From Planctomycetota bacterium (GTDB taxonomy: Bacteria; Planctomycetota; Phycisphaerae; Phycisphaerales; SM1A02), in contig RFOC01000016.1 of NCBI GenBank assembly GCA_009926815.1, positions 1 to 17,367 of the forward strand: a stretch of 17,367 bases of DNA, written 5' to 3'. Shown in pieces: positions 1 to 7,958 of the stretch. The notes under the pieces were generated by a model that saw only the letters and a list, made by a program, of their open reading frames with translations, did not search any database and was not told the DNA's origin. Position 1 is the first letter of the stretch. The number at the start of each line of letters is the position of its first letter. The translations under genes and the position numbers were made by a program.

Positions 1-1
1 C

Positions 2-703
2 GACTTCATGGGCGCGTACGAGGACATGGTGGTGCAGGAGTACCTGGAGTTCTTCGCCGCCTGCTACGGCACGCACGGCAAGGCTCGCGACAAGGTGGTG
101 GGCGAGGTGCTGGAGCTGACGGACCTGAAGCACAAGCGATTCAGCGAGGTGAACGGGCTCAGCCGCGGCATGCAGCAGCGACTCAGCGTGGCGCGGGTGC
201 TGCTGCACGACCCCAAGGTGCTGCTCATGGACGAGCCCAACTCGGGTCTGGACCCGCGCGCCCGCATCGAGATGCGCGAGCTGCTGAAGGAGCTCCGTCG
301 CATGGGCAAGACGATCCTCATCAGCAGCCACATCCTGCCGGAGCTGGCGGAACTGTGCACCAGCGTGGGCATCATCGAGCAGGGCAAGCTGGTCTACGCG
401 GGCCGCATGAAGGACGCGATGGCACGGGCTCATCGCGGAACGCTGGTGCGTCTCACGCTGGAGGACCGTCACGAGCAGGCGGCCGAACTGCTGCGGAAGG
501 TCCCCGGCATCGCCCGCGTGGACCTGGTTCCCGCCGAGGGCCAGACCCGCCTCGACGTGACCCTGGATCCGGCCGCGGGCGTGCCCCTGAGCGACCTGCC
601 CGCCCGCCTCGTGTCGGCAGGCTTCCGGCTCACCAGCATGCAGCAGGCCGCCACGGATCTTGAAACGGCCTTCCTGCGGCTGACGAAGGGCCTGGTCGCA
701 TGA
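2..703 (+). CDS. ABC transporter ATP-binding protein, 5'-truncated by window edge
   Basis: C-terminal part of an ABC ATPase that hydrolyses ATP to power a membrane transporter; its partner permease is not in the window. The frame is open from base 2, so the gene starts upstream and the Walker A motif is missing. Visible in order are the signature-like segment LSRGMQQRLS, Walker B VLLMDEP followed by the D-loop SGLD, and the H-loop histidine in ISSHILPEL. The last roughly 85 residues look like the accessory tail (DUF4162-like) of NatA/CcmA-type exporters. The signature reads LSRGM rather than LSGGQ, a common variant in this subfamily. The stop codon overlaps the nadK start (ATGA), so the two are probably cotranscribed. 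The ATPase call is secure; the substrate is unknown. Confidence 0.95.
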   Translation, partial: DFMGAYEDMVVQEYLEFFAACYGTHGKARDKVVGEVLELTDLKHKRFSEVNGLSRGMQQRLSVARVLLHDPKVLLMDEPNSGLDPRARIEMRELLKELRRMGKTILISSHILPELAELCTSVGIIEQGKLVYAGRMKDAMARAHRGTLVRLTLEDRHEQAAELLRKVPGIARVDLVPAEGQTRLDVTLDPAAGVPLSDLPARLVSAGFRLTSMQQAATDLETAFLRLTKGLVA

Positions 704-1554
704 GTGACGTGCTCCTGGTGGCGGATCGAAGCCGCTCGGGCGTGCCCGAGGCCCTGGACGAGGTGCGCCGCATCATCGGCCAGCACGGTCGCCTGGTGGA
801 GGAACTGGACGCCGACCAGCGCCCGGTGCCCTCTCGAACCACCTTCGATCGCGTGGTGGTGCTGGGTGGCGATGGCACCCTGATTGCGCAGTGCCGCCGC
901 CTGATCGAGCGCGCCGTGCCCATGGTGGGCGTGAACTTCGGGCGACTGGGCTTCCTGGCGGAGTTCGACATGGACGGACTGCGGCGCCATGCGGCCATGA
1001 TCTTCGGCGAGGATCCGGTGGTCCGCAGCCGCATGGTGCTGGAGGCGATCGTGCGCAACGCCCGAGGCGACCTGGTGCACGAGGGACTGGCCATCAACGA
1101 GGCCGCCATCACCGCGGGAGCGCCGTTCCGCATGATCGAGCTCAGGCTCACGCTGGGCGATCGGCCCGGACCGGACCTGGTGGGCGATGGCGTGATCGTG
1201 GCCACGCCGGTGGGCAGCACCGCGTACAACGTGAGCGCGGGCGGACCGATCGTGCAGCCGGACGTGGAGGCGATCATCGTCACCCCCAACTGCGCTCACA
1301 GCCTGGCGTTCCGACCCATCGTGGCGCCGAGCCACCTGGAGATCCTCATCGAGGCCGCTCGCGTGAACGAGGGCACGTCCCTGGTGCTGGATGGGCAGGC
1401 GATCGTGCCGCTCTCCCGGGGCGACCGCCTGCTGGTGGGTCGGCACCACACCTCGGCCCGCTTCATCGGAAACCCGGATCGCAGCTACTGGGACACCCTG
1501 GTGGAGAAGATGCGATGGGCGGCTCCGCCGAGCTACCGGGACCGGGGCGCGTGA
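700..1554 (+). CDS. nadK: NAD kinase
   Basis: Phosphorylates NAD to NADP in the cytoplasm, the sole route to NADP in most bacteria. The 284-residue length fits the family. The diagnostic GGDGT motif is at residues 56-60 (VVVLGGDGTL), followed by the NFGRLGFLAEF block and the conserved GDGVIVATPVGSTAYNVSAGG region that contributes to NAD binding and catalysis. The start is the ATG that overlaps the preceding stop by four bases, with AAGGG at 686-690 as a plausible ribosome binding site 9 nt upstream. It is followed after 46 nt by the polyketide operon in the same direction. Cotranscription with that NADPH-using type of pathway is possible but not shown. Confidence 0.97.
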   Translation: MSDVLLVADRSRSGVPEALDEVRRIIGQHGRLVEELDADQRPVPSRTTFDRVVVLGGDGTLIAQCRRLIERAVPMVGVNFGRLGFLAEFDMDGLRRHAAMIFGEDPVVRSRMVLEAIVRNARGDLVHEGLAINEAAITAGAPFRMIELRLTLGDRPGPDLVGDGVIVATPVGSTAYNVSAGGPIVQPDVEAIIVTPNCAHSLAFRPIVAPSHLEILIEAARVNEGTSLVLDGQAIVPLSRGDRLLVGRHHTSARFIGNPDRSYWDTLVEKMRWAAPPSYRDRGA

Positions 1555-1600
1555 TCGCGCGGAGACGGGATTTCGCCACCGCGCGCCCGGGGACGAGTCC

Positions 1601-2311
1601 GTGACGCTGGCCCGGGCACGGGTCCCTGAGCGCATGGACGATCCCGCCCTGCCCCCGCGGGCCCACGAGGACGCCCTGCGGGGCCTGGCTCGCCTCAACG
1701 CCATCTCTCGCTCCCATCGGGTGCTCTGGCCGCGCATTCGCGCGCTGGCGGAGCGGCTGGACGGAAGCCTGCACATCCTCGATCTGGCCAGCGGTGCCGC
1801 CGACCTGCCCGCGAGGATGCACGCCGTCGCGGTGCGGGCGGGCGTGCGGCTTCGGTGGACGCTGTGCGACTGCAGCCCGCATGCGGTGCGGCACGGGCTT
1901 GATCGAGCCCGGGCGGCGGGCCTTGCCTGCGAGGCGATCGAGGTGAATGCCTTGCACGGGTCGCTGCCACAGGCCGATCTGGTCATGAACAGCCTCTTCC
2001 TGCACCACTTCGATGGGCCCGACGTGGTTCGGATCCTGCAGGCCATGCGCAGGGCGGCACGACACGCCGTGGGGGTGACGGACCTCCGGCGGACGCGCAC
2101 CTCGCTCGGATTGGCGTGGCTGGGTTCTCGCGCGTTGACCCGCAGTGACGTGGTGCACCACGATGCCACGGCGAGCGTGCGCGCCGCGCACCAGCCGGCC
2201 GAGATTCGGACCCTGGCCGCGGACGCCGGCCTGCATGGCGCGTGCATTGAAGTCGCGGATGCCGTCCGCTGGCGTCTGTGGTGGGAGCGCGGCCCCGGGG
2301 AACCCGCGTGA
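1601..2311 (+). CDS. Class I SAM-dependent methyltransferase of type III PKS operon
   Basis: Probable tailoring methyltransferase using S-adenosylmethionine, most likely acting on a phenolic polyketide made by the PKS two genes downstream (inferred from the operon). Motif I is ILDLASGAADLP at about residues 59-70, followed by an acidic residue after the second strand (WTLCDCSPH) and a motif near NSLFLHHF, as in UbiE-like enzymes. I chose the GTG at 1601 (236 residues) because the segment RVPERMDDPAL before the first ATG looks like conserved family sequence and a GGGGA lies 7 nt upstream. The ATG at 1634 would give 225 residues. The stop overlaps the next gene's start (GTGA), indicating translational coupling. 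Methyl acceptor is unproven. Confidence 0.85.
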   Translation: MTLARARVPERMDDPALPPRAHEDALRGLARLNAISRSHRVLWPRIRALAERLDGSLHILDLASGAADLPARMHAVAVRAGVRLRWTLCDCSPHAVRHGLDRARAAGLACEAIEVNALHGSLPQADLVMNSLFLHHFDGPDVVRILQAMRRAARHAVGVTDLRRTRTSLGLAWLGSRALTRSDVVHHDATASVRAAHQPAEIRTLAADAGLHGACIEVADAVRWRLWWERGPGEPA

Positions 2312-3465
2312 ACGACATTCCGGCAGTCACCCTCGCGAGCGACCTGCCCCACCGCGTGGACGTGCTGGTGGTGGGCGGCGGGCCCGCAGGATCCATGGCC
2401 GCCATCACGGCGGTCCGTGCCGGGCTGCGGACGATGCTGGTCGACCGCGTGGTGCACCCGCGGGAGAAGGTGTGCGGATGCTGCCTGGCCCCTCGCGGCC
2501 AGACGGTGCTGCGACTGGCCGGACTGGCCGGGGTGCTGCAGGATGCCAGCCCGATTCGCCATGTCCGCCTGGCCTGCGGAGACCGCGCCGCGCGCGTGCC
2601 TCGCCGGGACACGCTGGTCCTGTCTCGAGCCCAGCTGGATGGCCGGCTGCTGCGTGCGGCGGCGGAAGCGGGCGTGATCCTCGCGTGGCCGTTCGTGGCT
2701 TGCGTCAAGGGTGATGGCATCAACCGTCTTCGAGGCCCGGGCGGCGAGCACACCGTGCAGGCCCGCATGCGGGTGGTGGCGGACGGCCTCCAGGGGGTTT
2801 CGCTGCGGGACAACCCCCGCTTCGCCTGGCGCGTGCAGCGCACCAGCCGCATGGGCGTGGGCGGACTCCTGGCTGCCGGCGCGGTGGATGTGGAGGAAGG
2901 CGAGATCCACATGCGCGTGGACCACGCGGGCTACGTGGGCATGGTGCGGCTGCCGGACGGCCGGATCGACGTGGCCGCCGCGGTGCGACCCCATGCCCTG
3001 CGGGCATGCGGCCGCGTGGAGGATTGCATGACGCGATTGCTCGGCCCGGCCTTGCGCGATGCCCGCGCCGCGCGGGATGCGACATGGCACGGCACGGCGG
3101 CCCTGTGGCGGCGCCGCCGCAACCTGCACGACGCCGACATCCTGGTCGCCGGCGATGCCGCGAGCTACGTGGAACCATTCACAGGCGAGGGCATGGGCTG
3201 GGCGCTCGCCACCGGAGCGGCCGCCGGCACCCACGCCGCCGCGGTGCTCCGTGGCCAGGCCAGCGCCGATGCGTGGACGGCGCGCGTGCGGGCCTTGACC
3301 GGTCAGGCCCGCATGCGATGCAGCCTGGTGGCGTGCATGCTTCGGCACCCGCTGCTGGTGCAAGCCGCGATCGGATCAGCCACCATGCTGCCTGGCATGG
3401 CCGCCAAAGTGGCGGAATCGCTGGGTGCCGCACACGAGGAGCATGAGACACCATGCCGGGCATGA
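2308..3465 (+). CDS. FAD-dependent oxidoreductase, geranylgeranyl-reductase family, in PKS operon
   Basis: Flavoprotein of the geranylgeranyl reductase/PHBH-like superfamily. The N-terminal Rossmann motif VLVVGGGPAGS spans about residues 19-29, the family segment PREKVCGCCLAPRG follows at about 51-64, and the second FAD-contacting motif is AGDAASYVEPFTGEG, with G282 and D283. The 385-residue length is normal. It starts at a GTG overlapping the methyltransferase stop and its own stop overlaps the PKS start by 13 nt, so the three form one translationally coupled operon. Members of this family either reduce prenyl chains or hydroxylate rings. In this context hydroxylation or oxidation of an alkylresorcinol-type product is the best guess. 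The reaction is not established by sequence. Confidence 0.88.
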   Translation: MNDIPAVTLASDLPHRVDVLVVGGGPAGSMAAITAVRAGLRTMLVDRVVHPREKVCGCCLAPRGQTVLRLAGLAGVLQDASPIRHVRLACGDRAARVPRRDTLVLSRAQLDGRLLRAAAEAGVILAWPFVACVKGDGINRLRGPGGEHTVQARMRVVADGLQGVSLRDNPRFAWRVQRTSRMGVGGLLAAGAVDVEEGEIHMRVDHAGYVGMVRLPDGRIDVAAAVRPHALRACGRVEDCMTRLLGPALRDARAARDATWHGTAALWRRRRNLHDADILVAGDAASYVEPFTGEGMGWALATGAAAGTHAAAVLRGQASADAWTARVRALTGQARMRCSLVACMLRHPLLVQAAIGSATMLPGMAAKVAESLGAAHEEHETPCRA

Positions 3466-4523
3466 CGCGTCCTGCGCTGCTGGGCCTGGGCACCGCGGTG
3501 CCCGATCGTGCGCTGGAGCAATCCGCGTGGGTGGGCATTGCGGATCGGATCGCGCCGCCGAGCGTGGACCGAGCCGTGACGGAACGACTTGCCCGTCGAA
3601 GCGGCATCGAGCGCCGGCATTGCCACGCGGCCGACCGGGCAGGTGAACCCTCGTTCTATCCAGCCGATGCGAGAGGACTGGGGCCGGGCACCGCCGCACG
3701 CATGCGGCGTTTCGCGGCCGCGGCCCGGCCGATGGCGGCGACAGCCTGTCGGGAGGCCCTGGCCCGTACATGCACGCCCGCCGACCGCATCACCCACGTG
3801 GTCACGGCCAGTTGCACGGGCTTCGAGGCCCCTGGCCCGGATCAGTGGGTCGTGGAGGATCTCGGCTTGCCGCAGACGGTGCGACGCACGCATGTGGGGT
3901 TCATGGGTTGCCATGCCGCGGTGAACGCGCTCGCGGTGGCCACGGCCATGGTGCGTGCCGATCCGCAGGCTCGCGTGCTGGTGTGCTGCGTGGAGGTCTG
4001 CTCGGTGCACCTGCACTACGGGGACCGGCTCGACCGGCTGATCGCCAACACCCTCTTCGCCGACGGCGCGGCCGCGGCGGTGGTGGGCATGGATCCTGGG
4101 GCCCCGGGCCTGCTCGCGTTCGACAGCGTGCTGCTGCCGGACTCGCGCGACCAGATGGCGTGGACCGTGGGTGACCATGGCTTCGAGATGACGCTCGGGG
4201 CGCGCGTGCCGGAGATCCTGCAGGCACGGGTGGGCCCCTGGATCGCGGCGATGCTCTCGCGTCACGCCCTGCAGCCGATGCAGGTGGGCGGCTGGGCCAT
4301 CCACCCGGGCGGGCCGCGCGTGATCGAGGCCGTGCTTGCCTCGATGCACCTGCCGGAGACGGCCGGCGCGGCAAGTCGGGCCATCCTCCAGGACTTCGGC
4401 AACATGTCGAGCGCCACGCTGCTCTTCATCCTGGAGCGCCTGCAGCGGGAAGCCGTGCCGCGGCCCTGGGTGGGCATGGCCTTCGGGCCTGGCCTGGCGG
4501 GCGAGGCGATGGTGGTGGGCTGA
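3453..4523 (+). CDS. Type III polyketide synthase (chalcone/stilbene synthase family)
   Basis: Homodimeric thiolase-fold enzyme that extends a starter acyl-CoA with malonyl-CoA and cyclises the polyketide. The full Cys-His-Asn triad is visible: C121 in SCTGFEAPGPDQW, H284 in WAIHPGG and N317 in FGNMSSAT. The C-terminal AFGPGLAGE matches the GFGPG loop. Its 356 residues are typical of bacterial members. The start at 3453 has AGGAG at 3437-3441, 11 nt upstream; an alternative ATG at 3462 would overlap the preceding stop as ATGA. A type III PKS with an oxidoreductase and methyltransferase is an operon type reported in planctomycetes, where the PKSs make long-chain alkylresorcinols, and it resembles cyanobacterial hierridin loci. 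Product here is inferred, not seen. Confidence 0.96.
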   Translation: MPGMTRPALLGLGTAVPDRALEQSAWVGIADRIAPPSVDRAVTERLARRSGIERRHCHAADRAGEPSFYPADARGLGPGTAARMRRFAAAARPMAATACREALARTCTPADRITHVVTASCTGFEAPGPDQWVVEDLGLPQTVRRTHVGFMGCHAAVNALAVATAMVRADPQARVLVCCVEVCSVHLHYGDRLDRLIANTLFADGAAAAVVGMDPGAPGLLAFDSVLLPDSRDQMAWTVGDHGFEMTLGARVPEILQARVGPWIAAMLSRHALQPMQVGGWAIHPGGPRVIEAVLASMHLPETAGAASRAILQDFGNMSSATLLFILERLQREAVPRPWVGMAFGPGLAGEAMVVG

Positions 4524-4531
4524 TCCGGCGT

Positions 4532-5356
4532 TCAGCCGCGCAGCAGCCGCAGCAGTTCCTCGTGCATGGCCGGATGGCAGGCCACCGAGTCGCCTCCGTG
4601 GATGCCCGGCTCGCCCTTCCAGCTGGTGAAGACGCCGCCCGCCTCGGCGATGATCACCGGGAACGGACCGCAGTCCCAGGGATTCATCATCGGGTCAAGC
4701 GCCACCTGGCAGCGGCCGGTGGCCAGCAGCACCAGCGAATAGCAATCGCTCCATCCTCGCATGCGGCCGAAGGTCTCCTCCAGCCGGCGAAGCACGCCCA
4801 TGCGATCGGTGCGGCGGTAGTACTCCACGCCCGTGGTGCATGCGATGCAGTCCTTGAAGGGACGCGGCTCGCAGACGCGGGCCGGCACCCTCGGCATGCC
4901 CTGCCGCTCCCACCACGCGCCGCCGCCCTGCACCGCCCAGACGCGCTCGCGCAGCGCCGGCATGCTGGCCACGCCGGCCACGACGCGACGCGTGCCATCC
5001 GGAGCGGTGTGCTCGATGCCGATCAGCGATCCGTAGAGCGGCACCCCCGCCGCGAAGCTGACCGTGCCGTCGATGGGATCGATGACCCAGTCGAACCCGC
5101 TGCCGCCGGGCTGGCGACCGAACTCCTCGCCCAGGAAGCCGTCGCCCGGGAAGCGGGCCTTCACGGCTCCGCGGATGAGCTGCTCCGCCTCGCGATCGGC
5201 CTGCGTGACCGGGCTCTCGTCGGACTTGCTCTCCACCCGGATCCGGTCGCTCTGGAAGTAGGAACGCGTCAACTCCGCGGCCTGCTCGGCCACCTGCAGG
5301 AGCAGGTCGAGACGATCGCGGACATGGGCATCGGCCTGCGGGACGGGGGCGTGCAT
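4532..5356 (-). CDS. Inositol monophosphatase family phosphatase (HisN-like)
   Basis: Metal-dependent phosphatase of the IMPase superfamily, cytoplasmic. All metal-binding motifs are present: GEEFG (acidic residues 77-78), WVIDPIDGT at residues 90-98 with D93 and D96, and the C-terminal NPWDCGPFPVIIAEAGG with D228. The 274-residue length fits. The spacing and the ESPVTQADREAE segment resemble histidinol-phosphate phosphatase (HisN) and related sugar-phosphate phosphatases, so histidinol phosphatase is the leading substrate assignment, with inositol-1-phosphate or similar as alternatives. It is convergent with the PKS gene (8 nt between stops) and divergent from the pullulanase. No Shine-Dalgarno is seen; a TACCCT hexamer lies 8 nt before the ATG. 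Confidence 0.92.
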   Translation of the reverse strand: MHAPVPQADAHVRDRLDLLLQVAEQAAELTRSYFQSDRIRVESKSDESPVTQADREAEQLIRGAVKARFPGDGFLGEEFGRQPGGSGFDWVIDPIDGTVSFAAGVPLYGSLIGIEHTAPDGTRRVVAGVASMPALRERVWAVQGGGAWWERQGMPRVPARVCEPRPFKDCIACTTGVEYYRRTDRMGVLRRLEETFGRMRGWSDCYSLVLLATGRCQVALDPMMNPWDCGPFPVIIAEAGGVFTSWKGEPGIHGGDSVACHPAMHEELLRLLRG

Positions 5357-5364
5357 GCCACGGC

Positions 5365-5393
5365 AGGGTAGCGATGACCGGCGCGCGTGTCGG
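5365..5393 (-). promoter_or_regulatory. Putative sigma70-type promoter of the HisN-like gene
   Basis: On the minus strand, CCGACA (5393-5388) is followed after 17 nt by TACCCT (5370-5365), and then after 8 nt by the ATG at 5356. The -10 fits TANNNT and the -35 matches TTGACA at four of six positions. The predicted transcript would have essentially no leader. It overlaps the opposing promoter of the pullulanase gene. Confidence 0.45.
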
Positions 5394-5402
5394 GGATACG
5401 CT
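5374..5402 (+). promoter_or_regulatory. Putative sigma70-type promoter of the pullulanase gene, leaderless
   Basis: ATGACC (5374-5379, four of six matches to TTGACA) is separated by 17 nt from TACGCT (5397-5402), which is 7 nt before the ATG at 5410. The transcription start would coincide with the start codon. This also argues against starting the protein at the in-frame ATG 5374, which is the -35 element itself. Confidence 0.5.
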
Positions 5403-5409
5403 CGCCGCC

Positions 5410-7935
5410 ATGAGCCTCACCTTCCTGCGGGGCGTGATCGCCGCGGTCACGCTGCTCCTGGCCACCCTCCCCGCCGCCGCCGCCGACTTCCCGCGGGTGC
5501 TGCCCACGCTGAAGGTGGCCAAGGGTTCGAGCGTGCTGGTGGTCCACTATCGAAGGCCCAGCGGCGACTACGAGGGCTGGAATCTCTGGTGCTGGCCGGG
5601 CGCCGGCGAAGGCAAGGCCTTCGCATTCGATCGTCGCGACGACTTCGGCCGCTTCGCGGTCATCACCTTCGACAAGGCCCCCAGCGGTGCGGGCTTCATC
5701 GTGAGGCAGGGCGACTGGCAGGCCAAGGACATCGACGGCGATCGTGGCGTGTCGTTCGAATCCTCACCTCTGCAGGAAGTCTGGCTGCTCAGTGGCGATC
5801 CGAAGGTCTACACCGACCCCGCGCAGATCGACCTGACCCCGAGGGTGAAGGGCGCGTTCCTGGACTCGCCGAATCGCCTCACGCTGGCCACCAGCCAGCC
5901 GCTGACGCCCGAGCAGCTGAAGAAGGCCACCCTGCTGCTCCGGGGCGAGGCGAAGGGCGGTCCGCGCATCAGCGGCTCGAGCCGCGTGGGCAAGACGGGA
6001 AGCCTGTACGAACTCAAGGTGACCCCGGCGGTGGATGCCGACGACATCGCCGCCCTGACGCTGAAGCTTCCGGACATGGATGCGACCACGGTGTTCGCGC
6101 GGGGCGTGCTCGACGATGCCCGCTTCACCCCCCTGGATGCGCGCCTGGGGCCCCGCTGCCGCCCGGAGTCGACCCAGCTGGCCACCTGGAGCCCGGTGAG
6201 CGATCGCGTGGATGTGCTGCTGTACGAGGGAAACGCGACCAGGCCTTCCCGAACCATTCCGATGCAGCGTGGCGATCGCGGCCTCTGGCAGGCCACCATC
6301 CCGGGCGACCTGCACGGCACGCGGTACCGCATGCGGTTCCACAGCTACGGCGAGGACCGCGAGGTGCCCGACATTCACTGCGTGGCGGCCACCAACGACA
6401 GCGCCTTCTCGGTGTTCGCCGACATGCAGCGGCTGGAACCGCAGGGGTGGAAGGAGGCCGCGGCGCCGCAACTCCGCCAGCCCACCGACGAGGTGATCTA
6501 CGAGGTGCACGTGCGCGACTTCTCGGTGTCGGATCCGGCGTGCCCGGCGGAACTGCGCGGCACGTACCTGGGCCTGGTGCAGGCCGGCGGCGCCGAACCC
6601 GCCACCACGGGGCTTGCCCACCTGAAGGACCTTGGCGTGACCGCGGTGCACCTGCTGCCGGTGCATGACTTCACCACCAACAAGCCTCGCGAATACAACT
6701 GGGGCTACTGGACCGCGCTCTTCAACGTGCCCGAGAGCGACTACGCCACGCGGCAAGGCGACCCGCTGCAGCCGATCCGCGACCTGCGACAGGCCATCCA
6801 GCAGCTGCATGGCGAAGGGATCCGCGTGATCCTGGACGTGGTCTACAACCACTCCAACAGCACCGGAAGGTGGTCGCCCTTCGACCAGACGGTGCCCTTC
6901 CTGTTCCACCGCACCTCGCCCGATGGTTCGCTGCTGAACGACTCGGGCTGCGGCAACGCCATCGCCGACGAGCGGCCCATGGTGCGGAAGTACATCCTGG
7001 ACAGCCTGGAGCACTGGGCACGGGACTACCGCGTGGATGGCTTCCGCTTCGACCTGATCGGCACGCACACGCCCGAGACGGTCCAGGCGGCGTGCGCCAG
7101 GGTGACCGGCCTGCGGGGGGACGCCACGCTCTACGGCGAACCGTGGACCGGCGGCGGCCCCATCCGCTTCGGCAAGGGCGCCCAGAAGGGCACGCGCATG
7201 GCCGTGTTCAACGACCACCTGCGAAACGCGATCCGCGGCGACCTCGATGGCACGGCCACCGGCTTCGCCACCGGGCCCGGCGGCGATGCCGGCGCGGTGA
7301 AGCGCGGCGTGATGGGCGCCATCGACGACTTCACGCGCGAGCCGACGGAGACCGTGAACTACTGCAGCGCCCACGACAACCTGACGCTGTGGGACAAGCT
7401 GGCGAAGGCCCAGCCCTCGGCCGACGACGCCACCCGCCGCGCCATGGCCCGCCTGGCGATGGGCATGGTGCTCACCAGCCAGGGCATCGCCTTCCTGCAC
7501 GGTGGCTGCGACTTCGCCCGCACCAAGGGCGGCAACCACAACAGCTACGACGCCGGCGACCAGGTGAACCGCTTCGACTGGCAGCGCAAGGCCGAGTACC
7601 GCGACGTGCATGACTTCGTGCGCGGCCTGGTGGCCCTGCGACGGGCCCACCCGGCCTTCCGAATGAGCGATGACGCCGAGGTGCGCAAGGCGATCCGCTT
7701 CCTGGACGGCGACTCGCCGCTGGCCTTCACCATCGATGGATCCGTGTCCGGTGACGCGTGGCGCACGATCGTGGTGGCCTACAACGGCGAGCCCACGCCG
7801 CGCGCCCTTCGCCTTCCGGCGGGCACGTGGCAGGTGGTGGTGGATGCGAAGCTGGCGGGCACCGCCACGCTGCGCACGGTGTCGGGCGAGGTGAGCCTGC
7901 CCCCCTTCTCCATGCTGGTCGCCCACGGGCCCTGA
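5410..7935 (+). CDS. Secreted pullulanase-like glycoside hydrolase family 13
   Basis: Predicted exported alpha-glucan debranching enzyme, 841 residues. The start at ATG 5410 puts a clean signal peptide first (hydrophobic segment ending LPAAAADF). A PUD/CBM41-like domain follows at about residues 28-125 (GWNLWCWPG), then Ig-like and CBM48-like domains, then the GH13 barrel. The catalytic regions are intact: DVVYNH, GFRFDL with nucleophile D548, YGEPW with acid/base E577, and SAHDN with D656. YNWGYW appears where classical type I pullulanases have YNWGYDP, so exact linkage specificity is uncertain; alpha-1,6 cleavage of pullulan, glycogen or starch branches is most likely. The downstream serine hydrolase begins 23 nt after its stop but seems to have its own -10 element. 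Confidence 0.93.
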   Translation: MSLTFLRGVIAAVTLLLATLPAAAADFPRVLPTLKVAKGSSVLVVHYRRPSGDYEGWNLWCWPGAGEGKAFAFDRRDDFGRFAVITFDKAPSGAGFIVRQGDWQAKDIDGDRGVSFESSPLQEVWLLSGDPKVYTDPAQIDLTPRVKGAFLDSPNRLTLATSQPLTPEQLKKATLLLRGEAKGGPRISGSSRVGKTGSLYELKVTPAVDADDIAALTLKLPDMDATTVFARGVLDDARFTPLDARLGPRCRPESTQLATWSPVSDRVDVLLYEGNATRPSRTIPMQRGDRGLWQATIPGDLHGTRYRMRFHSYGEDREVPDIHCVAATNDSAFSVFADMQRLEPQGWKEAAAPQLRQPTDEVIYEVHVRDFSVSDPACPAELRGTYLGLVQAGGAEPATTGLAHLKDLGVTAVHLLPVHDFTTNKPREYNWGYWTALFNVPESDYATRQGDPLQPIRDLRQAIQQLHGEGIRVILDVVYNHSNSTGRWSPFDQTVPFLFHRTSPDGSLLNDSGCGNAIADERPMVRKYILDSLEHWARDYRVDGFRFDLIGTHTPETVQAACARVTGLRGDATLYGEPWTGGGPIRFGKGAQKGTRMAVFNDHLRNAIRGDLDGTATGFATGPGGDAGAVKRGVMGAIDDFTREPTETVNYCSAHDNLTLWDKLAKAQPSADDATRRAMARLAMGMVLTSQGIAFLHGGCDFARTKGGNHNSYDAGDQVNRFDWQRKAEYRDVHDFVRGLVALRRAHPAFRMSDDAEVRKAIRFLDGDSPLAFTIDGSVSGDAWRTIVVAYNGEPTPRALRLPAGTWQVVVDAKLAGTATLRTVSGEVSLPPFSMLVAHGP

Positions 7936-7945
7936 CGCCAACCTC

Positions 7946-7951
7946 TACGCT
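7946..7951 (+). promoter_or_regulatory. Putative -10 element TACGCT of the beta-lactamase-like gene
   Basis: TACGCT lies 7 nt before the ATG at 7959, identical in sequence and spacing to the element before the pullulanase gene. No convincing -35 is visible; the region 17 nt upstream overlaps the end of the pullulanase coding sequence. Predicted transcript is leaderless. Confidence 0.4.
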
Positions 7952-7958
7952 TCACGAC

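Noticed and set aside
469..3363. A 964-codon open frame on the minus strand
   Set aside because: It lies antisense to nadK and the PKS operon, all with clear catalytic motifs; its composition is the His/Arg/Ala-rich type produced by GC-rich codon bias on the opposite strand.
5374..5409. ATG 5374 as start of the pullulanase
   Set aside because: It would put 12 polar residues before the signal peptide, and this ATG forms the -35 element of the predicted promoter.
5764..7941. A 725-codon minus-strand open frame opposite the pullulanase
   Set aside because: Shadow of the GH13 coding frame, which has all four catalytic regions intact on the plus strand.
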